Source of the DNA: Trichormus sp. M33_DOE_039
GTDB taxonomy: Bacteria; Cyanobacteriota; Cyanobacteriia; Cyanobacteriales; Nostocaceae
Reading direction: 5' to 3'
DNA length: 43,408 nucleotides
Assembly (NCBI GenBank): GCA_015296085.1
Contig: DVDT01000019.1
Coordinates: 1 to 43,408, forward strand
Part shown: positions 8,030 through 15,667 of the stretch, piece by piece
Layout: every line of letters begins with the position of its first letter
How positions within the stretch are numbered: the stretch's first letter is position 1
Translations under genes and position numbers: made by a program
Notes under the pieces: generated by a model
Told to the model about the DNA's origin: nothing
The model's database searches: none
What the model saw: the letters and a program-made list of their open reading frames with translations, nothing else

Positions 8030-9324
8030 TTTTTCGTTAACGAGACAGAAGTAGATGGTGTGTTGATAGCAGTTTCGATAAGTTTTATCGCCAGTTCTGG
8101 TAGATGGGGGGTTGTTGTTGATGAGAGTGATTCAGCATAGACAAAGGTAAAAAATATTTGATTACCCAATGTAGTTACTCCCAATACGCGCTCATTCTCC
8201 ACTCCCATCATGACCGCCGGGCCATACAATGCTGGCAGTTGTAGTTCGCCAAATTGTTGTGGTAGATTCAATCTTCCTAAGTTAGTCACCATCAAATCAA
8301 AGCCATAGTATTTTTTGAATAACTGTAAAACCATTTCTGGGTTAGGATTTGCAGCCATTAACCTTTCATATTCCATAGCTTTTGACTGCAAGTTTTCTAT
8401 TGTAGTTTGACTGCGCAATTGTGCTTTGATAGAACTTGCTAATTCCCACAAAGTGAGATTAGGGGTGAGAGAATTGGTAGATAAAGCCGGGAAAATATAA
8501 AGACCGCAGTTTTCCGTGACAGCAGAAGTTAAAAAAGAACGCACATTAACGGGTGAAAAGCAGTTAAAACTTGACTTGGAGGTTTCACTTGCGGCGATCG
8601 CTAACCCAAAAGCAGCGCATAAAACCCCATGAACGGTGGTGTTTTCGGCTCGACAGCGTTGAATGAGGGCTGTTGTGAGATTTGGGGAAAGAGAACCTAC
8701 ACGCAATTTGGGATAATTTCTTCGAGATGGGGATGATTTATCTGTGCGTTTTTTTAAACCTAACAGCACTTTCATGGCTAAGGTTTGCCCGATATAAGCA
8801 GGCTGATGTTGACAGTCCGGTAATAATATCTCGCATGGGCTTGGTGGTGGTAGGGATGGTAAAGGCTGATGGGGATTCCCTAAAACAGTCAGTAAATCTC
8901 TGATCAAGTTAACTACTGATAAACCATCTGCGATCGCATGATGGCAGGTGATTATCAATTCTGAGATATTCACAGAATATAACCAAACCATTCTCAGCAA
9001 AGGCGCATCATCACTAGTAAATGGTTGCACTAGCTCTGCTTCTAGTTCCTGTTCCCAGTGTTCTGCACTTTGACGCGATACCACTCTTACAGGAATAGGC
9101 TTCGATTGTTCAACAAAATAAGGATTGCCATTTTTATCTAAGGTAATCCCCACCCTCAGCAAAGGATGGCGTTGTTGCAAGTGAGTCAGCGCAATCTTTA
9201 ATGATTCTAGTTGGATTTTGCCCTGTACTTGAGCGGTGAGGGCAAAATGTAAAGGGTGAGCGCGATCGTGGAGATAAAGAGCTTGCTCCGTGATTCCCAG
9301 CAGACGATTTAATGCTTGGTTCAT
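8026..9324 (-). CDS. Condensation-domain/PapA-type acyltransferase, 432 aa
   Basis: Stand-alone acyltransferase of the CoA-dependent acyltransferase superfamily, to which NRPS condensation domains, PapA5 and WS/DGAT enzymes belong. The active-site motif HHxxxDG is intact (His128, His129, Asp133, Gly134 in CHHAIADGLS). The N-terminal pattern LTHLQQRHPLLRV and a later NVRSFL segment are typical. There is no carrier domain or adenylation domain nearby, which favours a PapA- or wax-ester-like role (acyl transfer to an alcohol or amine) over peptide synthesis. The start codon lies one base after the stop of the NTF2-like gene, and the gene overlaps the hydrolase by four bases, so the three are surely co-translated. 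Substrates are unknown. Confidence 0.8.
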   Translation of the reverse strand: MNQALNRLLGITEQALYLHDRAHPLHFALTAQVQGKIQLESLKIALTHLQQRHPLLRVGITLDKNGNPYFVEQSKPIPVRVVSRQSAEHWEQELEAELVQPFTSDDAPLLRMVWLYSVNISELIITCHHAIADGLSVVNLIRDLLTVLGNPHQPLPSLPPPSPCEILLPDCQHQPAYIGQTLAMKVLLGLKKRTDKSSPSRRNYPKLRVGSLSPNLTTALIQRCRAENTTVHGVLCAAFGLAIAASETSKSSFNCFSPVNVRSFLTSAVTENCGLYIFPALSTNSLTPNLTLWELASSIKAQLRSQTTIENLQSKAMEYERLMAANPNPEMVLQLFKKYYGFDLMVTNLGRLNLPQQFGELQLPALYGPAVMMGVENERVLGVTTLGNQIFFTFVYAESLSSTTTPHLPELAIKLIETAINTPSTSVSLTKK

Positions 9325-9325
9325 A

Positions 9326-9742
9326 TCAAGCCGTAACCTGTAAGCCTGCTGCTAGCATCACCTCTGGATTCCAGTAAGCCTTGAGAGACTGGATTTTGCC
9401 CTCAGCATTCAACTCGAATACATCAATCCCTTCAAAAGTTACAACCTGGCCATTGTGACCAACACCCCGGCCTGTCCATTTCACAGCCGCTTCATGACCG
9501 CTAATGGAGATAAAATCTTCACGTAGTTCAACTTCAGTAAACAATGCGGCTATTTTTTGGAAAAATGCACGCAATTGAGCATGACCTTGCACTGCTGGCG
9601 ATCCTACTGGGTCGTAGCTAACGCCGTCTTCAGCAAAACAGGCTACCATCTCTTCTGCCTTGTTGGTAGAACGAGTCGCTGCAAAGTATTGTGTAATCAC
9701 AGCGTGGATGGTTTCTGGGGAAAGAGTAACTTGCACAGACAT
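9326..9742 (-). CDS. NTF2/SnoaL-like protein, 138 aa
   Basis: Small alpha+beta-barrel protein of the SnoaL-like/nuclear transport factor 2 superfamily. The usual order of features is present: an N-terminal helix pair (ETIHAVITQYFAATRSTNKAEEMVACFAEDGVSYDP), VQGHAQLRAFFQKI, and C-terminal strands ending GKIQSLKAYWNPE. Members act as ketosteroid isomerases, polyketide cyclases, hydratases or simple ligand-binding barrels; the reaction here cannot be told. It is soluble with no signal peptide. It is 57 bp behind the Coq4-like gene and one base ahead of the acyltransferase, so it probably acts on the same small, hydrophobic compound as its neighbours. Confidence 0.75.
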   Translation of the reverse strand: MSVQVTLSPETIHAVITQYFAATRSTNKAEEMVACFAEDGVSYDPVGSPAVQGHAQLRAFFQKIAALFTEVELREDFISISGHEAAVKWTGRGVGHNGQVVTFEGIDVFELNAEGKIQSLKAYWNPEVMLAAGLQVTA

Positions 9743-9799
9743 AGTTTCTTAATGATGGAATGATTATATATAGATATGCTGCGGATCGCAGTTTGGATG

Positions 9800-10453
9800 T
9801 CAAACAGCAATTTCCAATTCCCTACGCCATTCATTCAGAGGCTTTTCCCAGTTATTTTCCCATTTTTGCGCCATCAAAGGCTTTGCTTTCAGCCCCATTT
9901 CCCAACCCAGAAAAATATGTTGCATGATGATTGCTAGTTCTGGGGAGTTATTCAGGAAATTAACGATGCCAGCTGTCATGATGGCGATCGCAATTGGTGA
10001 TTTCATTTGTGCTAGCTGAAAGGCTTGTAATCCCAGTTCACCCGCGGGGTCAGTGTTAAAACCAGTCACAACATGATGAATATCATGGGTCTGACTACGA
10101 CGCAGACTCACATAGCTAATATCATCCTTGGCTTCTCTTGGTCGATAGAATGCAGGGTCAAAATTGTTAGCTTTGAGATGAACTGCAAAACAATAACCCA
10201 GTGAATCCTGTGGGTAGGTGAGTAGTTTTTCTAGCTCTGGTACAGGAGCTAAATAACGTTCCTGAATAATTTCTGCTACTTCTGGTTGTGACTTGAGATA
10301 CTCTACAGAAATTCTGCTCAGTTCTGTTTTAGCTAGAATTGCATCTAAATCATAAATTGCAGTAAATGTTGCGGGTTCTTGTGTGAGTGTATAAAAGCTA
10401 TTGAGGGCTTTGATTTGTTCAGCTAGGGAAATTTCTGATTGAGTCGATAACAT
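9800..10453 (-). CDS. Coq4-like protein, 217 aa
   Basis: Homologue of Coq4, the protein needed for coenzyme Q assembly in eukaryotes. The metal-binding signature HDxxHx11E is complete: His123, Asp124, His127 and Glu139 in QTHDIHHVVTGF...AGELGLQ. The surrounding helical sequence also fits. Cyanobacteria make plastoquinone and not ubiquinone, so the role here is more likely binding or modifying another lipid, carotenoid or quinone-like compound. It is the first gene of the tight group at 10453-5127; the ATG is preceded by GAGG eight bases upstream and by an inverted repeat (10467-10508) that may be the operator. Confidence 0.8.
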   Translation of the reverse strand: MLSTQSEISLAEQIKALNSFYTLTQEPATFTAIYDLDAILAKTELSRISVEYLKSQPEVAEIIQERYLAPVPELEKLLTYPQDSLGYCFAVHLKANNFDPAFYRPREAKDDISYVSLRRSQTHDIHHVVTGFNTDPAGELGLQAFQLAQMKSPIAIAIMTAGIVNFLNNSPELAIIMQHIFLGWEMGLKAKPLMAQKWENNWEKPLNEWRRELEIAV

Positions 10454-10466
10454 AATGTCAACCTCA

Positions 10467-10508
10467 TGCGTATAGAGAAAAAGTACAGCTATTAAATGAA
10501 TATACGCA
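10467..10508. promoter_or_regulatory. Inverted repeat before the Coq4-led operon, candidate operator or leader hairpin
   Basis: TGCGTATA (10467-10474) and TATACGCA (10501-10508) form a perfect 8-bp inverted repeat with a 26-bp spacer, 13 bp upstream of the Coq4 start codon. The minus strand between the arms is T-rich. Geometry (about 34 bp centre to centre) is like that of the repeat at 1638-1680, though the arm sequence differs. Confidence 0.4.
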
Positions 10509-10610
10509 GATTTTTAATCATTGGTGTTCTCAACCAAAAATTCAACTAGCCACAGGATGGATTCAGTATTGATGATTGACGAAAATATCTCCAAAAATGA
10601 CAATTATGCA

Positions 10611-10645
10611 AAAAAGCCCTCAAACTGAAAGTCTGAGGGCTTTTT
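10611..10645. terminator. Intrinsic terminator between the DUF4114 gene and the Coq4 operon
   Basis: AAAAAGCCCTCA (10611-10622) is complementary to TGAGGGCTTTTT (10634-10645) and is followed by more T (eight in all on the plus strand). On the minus strand the stem also ends in a run of five to six T. It should stop transcripts of the 888-aa gene (stop at 10736), so the Coq4 group needs its own promoter in 10454-10610. Confidence 0.85.
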
Positions 10646-10735
10646 TTTCGATGAAAAATTTTGCTCCCCCTACTTTTCCTACTCTTGGAACTCATATAGG
10701 AAAAGAGACGTATTAGTTGAAAGATATTTTACTTA

Positions 10736-13402
10736 CTAAAGAACAGTATTCACTGATGGCGAAATTTGAGGTGGCAAACTGCCAGTATTAAAGTAATTGC
10801 TCAGATCAGTGCCTATTTGTGTATCCACCCAATTATGATAGTGAACCATAACATTTTTGATATCAGCGATACCTAGACTCTGGACTCCTTCAATGGTAAT
10901 CACAAAATCGTTGTAGTCTCGATCAGAAGTAGTATGAAGTGTGACATCTTCAAACCCAATCATCACTCCGTTAGATCCTTTCAGGACTTCTGCAACTTGT
11001 ACATTATCGTTTAAGTTAGCTGCCGACATAGAAAACACGGGCCGATTGCTATTGCTAAAACTTTGCCCAGTTAAAGCATCATTCAGAGTTCCATTGGACA
11101 TAAGTACAAAACCAAAGGCATCTCCAGCTTTCATCTCATAAATTTTCTCTCCTTGATACGCTTCACCATTAAAGTTTGGTTCCCAATAGAGAAGATTACT
11201 AGTGTCGCTGTAAAGACCACCCTCTTCAGCATCTTTGATGACCACATAGCCATCTGTAGAATTGCTGGTAGCACGGCGAATTGCCTCTCTAGTAAATGCG
11301 TCTGAGCCAGCTTCATACATATCCATGCCTTTGAGGCTAAAAATACCGACTTCACCCTGTTGATACTCACCGCCATCATAAAGGAAATCGATTTTTACTT
11401 GACCGGTTTGATCAGCAACAAACACTCCTTCATCAAAAACTGCTCGGTTAGCATATTCGAGTAATTGTTTGCCTACGTTGGTGGTGCGCCAATTGCGATC
11501 AGAGTTGGAGAAGGTATTTATGGACTGAGCAATCCCTGAAGCACCTTTGACTTGGAAAATAAAATCGTTGTAATCGCGATCGGAGGTGGAAGAGCCAGTA
11601 GGAATATCTTCAAAAGCAAATGTCCCGTTACCATCTACATCGACAATCTGTCCAACTGCCACATTAGGATTAGCTTGGGGGATGGAGAATAGAGGCAGCT
11701 TACCGTATTGCCACATCTGACTTGCATTACTGATGCCCTTGGTTTTGTTGATTTCCTGAACACTAGTATTGGGTACGAGCATAAAGGCAAATTTATCGCC
11801 TGGATTCATCTCGAAGGTTTTGACCCCTAGATAGTTGCCAGAGTTAAAATTAGGTTCCCAAGGCATTTTTTCAGTAAACCGCGCTCCTTCGCTAAGGTCT
11901 TTAGCCAATACGTAACCTAATTTAGAATTGCTGAGGGCGCGATTTGTTGCTTCTTTAATAAAAGTTTCCGAGCCGGGTTGATAATTTTCCATCCCTTCTA
12001 GACTAAAGACAGCGAACTCTCCCTGATACCAACCGCCATCATAAAGAAAATCAAAACTTACTTTGCCACTTTCACCAACTTCAAACACTCCCTCACTATA
12101 TGTGGATCGGTCAGCATATTTGAGTAAGTTTTGTCCGGTAGAGGTAGTTCGCCAATCCCGATTAGGATTAACCTCTGCGTTCATATCAGCTATGTTATTA
12201 CCGTTTAGTCCTTTGACTTGAAAAACTAAGTCATTGAAGTCTTTGTCGGCGATGCCACCATTAACGCTGATATCTTCAAACGCTAGAGTACCATTCTGAT
12301 CTACTGCAACTATCTGATTTTTATCAGTAGAGAAAATAACTTGTTTGCCGGCTTGAGCAGTGGCGTAGGGTTGGCGATAAATCTCATCAAAGGTAGTATT
12401 TTGTACTAGCATAAATGCCACCTCGTCCCCAGCATTCATCTGAAAGGACTTAATTCCTTGGTAATCGCCAGCATTAAAGTTAGGTTCCCAACTAGCGTTA
12501 CCGTTAAAACGCGCACCTTCTGTGCGATCGCTAATCAGAATGCGACCCTGTGTAGAGTTACCTAAAGCACGCGCTGCGGCTTCTCGGATAAATTCCAGCG
12601 AGCCTGGTTGGTAATTTTCCATCCCTTTGAGGCTAAATATCGCTAATTCTCCCTGATACCAACCGCCATCATAGAGATAATCAAATTTAACTTGACTAGT
12701 ACCATCGACAATGAAAGTACCTGAGTCAAACCGAGGACGGTTAGCATATTGTGATAGTTCTTGCCCGACTTGGGTATTTAACCAATTACGACTAGCGTAG
12801 ACAGAATCTTGTAGTACAGGTGCATTTGCTGACGCACCAGACACCTGAACTACCATATCGTTGAAATCGCGATCGTTGGATTTCAAGTTATTAATATCTT
12901 CCCAACCAAAAGTATTGCCCTTACCTGTGATATCAGCAATTTGGGGTGCAACTTTGCCTGTGATTTTATCTACTGAACCGAAAGAAAACAGAACTTTGTC
13001 TGCACTAATGGAGGTACTTTGAGCAATCTTAGCTACCGTACTGTCGGTAACTAACATCATGGCAAAAGAGCTTCCTGCTGCCATCTGAAATTGTTGTGGC
13101 CCTTTGTAAACACCACCGTTAAAATCTTTTTCCCAAGATAATTCATTCTTCAGGTCACTGAAACGAGCGCGATCGCTTTCATCCCGAATTACTACATAAC
13201 CGTTATGAGAATTGCTGAGAGCGCGTCTAGCCGCTTCTAGAATGAATTCTGTAGAACCAACTTCCAGTCTTTCCATACCTTGAAGACTGAAGATAGCTAA
13301 TTCTCCCTTGTTTAAGCCACCATCATATAAAAAATCAACGCTAATTTGACCTGTTGAATTAACTGTAAAAATGCCGTTATTTAAGTTAGAAACCGTCGTC
13401 AT
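10736..13402 (-). CDS. Protein with four DUF4114-type repeats, 888 aa
   Basis: Large repetitive protein made of four units of about 180-220 residues (roughly 10-188, 228-397, 437-618, 654-838). Each unit starts with VDFLYDGG...GELAIFSL-type sequence, carries an ARRALSNS-like helix, and ends in a DUF4114 core FxxEDI...DRDFND (Asp-rich motif at 177-182, 386-391, 607-612 and 826-831), which looks suited to calcium binding. Linkers share a motif like RNWRTTxxGxxLLxYANR. No classical signal peptide is seen; related proteins are often secreted by type I systems or found on the cell surface, which is inference here. The two ABC exporters upstream are of the multidrug type and not obviously its secretion system. 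Separated from the neighbours by a terminator (10611-10645) and 416 bp. Confidence 0.8.
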   Translation of the reverse strand: MTTVSNLNNGIFTVNSTGQISVDFLYDGGLNKGELAIFSLQGMERLEVGSTEFILEAARRALSNSHNGYVVIRDESDRARFSDLKNELSWEKDFNGGVYKGPQQFQMAAGSSFAMMLVTDSTVAKIAQSTSISADKVLFSFGSVDKITGKVAPQIADITGKGNTFGWEDINNLKSNDRDFNDMVVQVSGASANAPVLQDSVYASRNWLNTQVGQELSQYANRPRFDSGTFIVDGTSQVKFDYLYDGGWYQGELAIFSLKGMENYQPGSLEFIREAAARALGNSTQGRILISDRTEGARFNGNASWEPNFNAGDYQGIKSFQMNAGDEVAFMLVQNTTFDEIYRQPYATAQAGKQVIFSTDKNQIVAVDQNGTLAFEDISVNGGIADKDFNDLVFQVKGLNGNNIADMNAEVNPNRDWRTTSTGQNLLKYADRSTYSEGVFEVGESGKVSFDFLYDGGWYQGEFAVFSLEGMENYQPGSETFIKEATNRALSNSKLGYVLAKDLSEGARFTEKMPWEPNFNSGNYLGVKTFEMNPGDKFAFMLVPNTSVQEINKTKGISNASQMWQYGKLPLFSIPQANPNVAVGQIVDVDGNGTFAFEDIPTGSSTSDRDYNDFIFQVKGASGIAQSINTFSNSDRNWRTTNVGKQLLEYANRAVFDEGVFVADQTGQVKIDFLYDGGEYQQGEVGIFSLKGMDMYEAGSDAFTREAIRRATSNSTDGYVVIKDAEEGGLYSDTSNLLYWEPNFNGEAYQGEKIYEMKAGDAFGFVLMSNGTLNDALTGQSFSNSNRPVFSMSAANLNDNVQVAEVLKGSNGVMIGFEDVTLHTTSDRDYNDFVITIEGVQSLGIADIKNVMVHYHNWVDTQIGTDLSNYFNTGSLPPQISPSVNTVL

Positions 13403-13818
13403 CGTGCTTACTTATCTGAATAAATTTCTCTCAGCTATATTTTTGTAACTTGTAGGAACTTAAAAAAATAACTGTGGTAATACGTTTTTTTATATGAAGT
13501 GCTTATCAAGAATAATATTAATCTTTGATAGAAAAATTAAATTTACTGATGAAGTAAATAATGAGGAAATTATGTTTGTGATTGATTTTCCAAGTCCGAT
13601 CACTAAAATTAACTAATAAGTCTAATGTCATCAGGTTGACAAGCTTATTTGAAGTTTTTAAATAGATAAAAATACTGGTTTCTTTCTTATTAATCCCCAG
13701 TTTTGATGCTTGTATTTCAGGCGATCGCTAAAATAGATTGTAGCGAATGATACAGATATTCTGGGCAAGTTTGTCTAAGTCCCTTGCACCCTAGGGTTAA
13801 TTAACCTGAGTCGCCAAT
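13403..13818. other. Intergenic region, 416 bp
   Basis: AT-rich space that must contain the promoter of the 888-aa gene, though I cannot pick convincing -35/-10 boxes. A perfect 12-bp palindrome GGTTAATTAACC (13795-13806) lies 12 bp beyond the stop codon of the ABC exporter gene. One HIP1 octamer is present near 13721. Confidence 0.5.
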
Positions 13819-15597
13819 TTAGGCTGATTCCCCAGACCCCATAGAAGTACCCAATTGAAGAGCATAGAGATTAGCGTAAACACCTTGCTGATGAACCAGT
13901 TCTGCATGAGTACCCTGTTCTACAATTTGGCCTTGCTGAATCACTAATACTTGATCCGCTTGGGTGACAGTGCTGAGGCGGTGAGCAATGACAAAACTGG
14001 TACGACCCTGCAATAACCGGGCGATCGCATCTTGGACAAGTGCTTCTGTACGGGTATCGATGCTACTGGTTGCTTCATCCAAAATCAGGATGCGGGGATT
14101 GATTAAGATGGCACGAGCAATACTGATCAGTTGTCTCTGTCCTTGACTTAGAGGCGCACCCCTTTCACCCAACTGAGTTGTGTAACCCTGTGGTAAAGAA
14201 GTAATAAACTCATGTACATTCGCCATTTGTGCTGCCGCTTCAATCTCGGCTTGAGTCGCATAAGGCGCGCCAAAAGCAATATTTTCCGCTACAGTCCCAC
14301 TAAACAAAATATTATCTTGCAAGACAATCCCAATTTGACGGCGCAGACTGGCTTGGGTGACGCTACGCACATCAATGCCATCGATTTTCACTGCACCACC
14401 GGATACATCATAAAAACGCAAGATCAGGTTAATGATTGTGGTTTTACCTGAGCCAGTATGTCCTACTAATGCCACCATCTGTCCTGGATAAGCGTGTAAA
14501 TTTACTCCTTTGAGAACGAATTGTTCTGGATTATAGCCAAACTTGACATTCTCAAAGATCACTTCACCTTGAATGGCGGGCATTTTAGTAGCATCAGGTG
14601 CATCTTGAAGTTGCGATGGTTCATCTAACAGCAGAAAAATTCGCTCTAGTCCAGCCAAGGCAGACTGAGCTTGAGTGTAAAACTGACTGAGAATTTGAAT
14701 GGGGCGGAAAAACTGCTGAACGTAGAGTAAAAAGGATGTTACTACACCCACTGTCGCCCCTCCGGTGACAGCAAGATAGCCACCATAGGCTAGTACACCT
14801 GCTGTCGCTAAAGTGTTGAGAAAATCAATCGACGGTAAAAAAGCCGAAGTAATTGCTACTGCTTCAACGTTGGCATCACGATTAGCAGCATTGAGCAGGT
14901 CAAATTCTGCAATGTTGATATGTACACGATTGAATGCTTGTGCTTCTCGCACACTGCCGATATCTTCTTCTAATTTGGCAGAAAGTTCCCCTATGGTCTT
15001 TCGTGTCACCCGAAATTTAGTTCTCGCCCAGCGTGCAAACAAGCTAGCGGTAAAAATCATCAGTGGTACAACTAAGTTGCTTAATAGACCGAGTTGTAGG
15101 TTGATTGAAAGCATCGCAATCACAATGCCGACTAAACTAAAAATGTTGCCTAGCATTTGAGCAATGGTCTGTCCAAAGGCTTGATTGACAGTATTCACAT
15201 CATTTAGTAGCCGACTCATTAAATCGCCAGCTTCACTACGGTCAAAAAAGCTGAGTGGTAGGCTCTGGATTTTCAGAAAAATGTCTTGCCTTAGTTGAGC
15301 CAGCAATCGCTGCATAATCCAGCCGACACGAATAATTTGACCCCGGATTGCCCAAATACCAAATCCGTAAATTAAGCCTAGTAGTGCCAATAGCAGCAGT
15401 AAGCCTTGCAAATTTCCCTTTGCTATCAGGTTATCAACTGACCAACCTAATAAGAATGGCCCTATAGCCTGAGTTGAAGCACCAATTAATACTAATGTGA
15501 GTGCCACAGGAATTTCTTTACGAAAGGGGCGCAAATATTGTAAAAAACGCCTGATGGTGGAGAGTTGTTGCGTTTGTTCTGGTTCAGATGCAATCAC
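13819..15597 (-). CDS. ABC exporter half-transporter with canonical catalytic residues, 592 aa
   Basis: Type IV (multidrug/lipid) ABC exporter subunit: six-helix membrane domain (about 30-310) fused to one ATPase domain. Walker A GHTGSGKTT (379-387), Walker B LDE with catalytic Glu508, and H-loop His539 (VIAHR) are canonical, but the signature is LSQGQ (483-487) instead of LSGGQ. The partner encoded directly upstream has the opposite pattern, which is what a heterodimeric exporter needs. The start is a GTG (15595-15597) with AGAGG upstream. It follows the partner gene by 70 bp. Substrate unknown; lipids, drugs or a product of the downstream genes are possible. Confidence 0.9.
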   Translation of the reverse strand: MIASEPEQTQQLSTIRRFLQYLRPFRKEIPVALTLVLIGASTQAIGPFLLGWSVDNLIAKGNLQGLLLLLALLGLIYGFGIWAIRGQIIRVGWIMQRLLAQLRQDIFLKIQSLPLSFFDRSEAGDLMSRLLNDVNTVNQAFGQTIAQMLGNIFSLVGIVIAMLSINLQLGLLSNLVVPLMIFTASLFARWARTKFRVTRKTIGELSAKLEEDIGSVREAQAFNRVHINIAEFDLLNAANRDANVEAVAITSAFLPSIDFLNTLATAGVLAYGGYLAVTGGATVGVVTSFLLYVQQFFRPIQILSQFYTQAQSALAGLERIFLLLDEPSQLQDAPDATKMPAIQGEVIFENVKFGYNPEQFVLKGVNLHAYPGQMVALVGHTGSGKTTIINLILRFYDVSGGAVKIDGIDVRSVTQASLRRQIGIVLQDNILFSGTVAENIAFGAPYATQAEIEAAAQMANVHEFITSLPQGYTTQLGERGAPLSQGQRQLISIARAILINPRILILDEATSSIDTRTEALVQDAIARLLQGRTSFVIAHRLSTVTQADQVLVIQQGQIVEQGTHAELVHQQGVYANLYALQLGTSMGSGESA

Positions 15598-15667
15598 TGG
15601 ACTTTACCTCTCATCAGAATTTTAGATTTTAGATTTTGGATGAAAAGACTTGAATCAAAATTTGTTC

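Noticed and set aside
8026-9324. Non-ribosomal peptide synthetase fragment
   Set aside because: The condensation-like gene is complete as a stand-alone acyltransferase, with no adenylation or carrier domain in the window.
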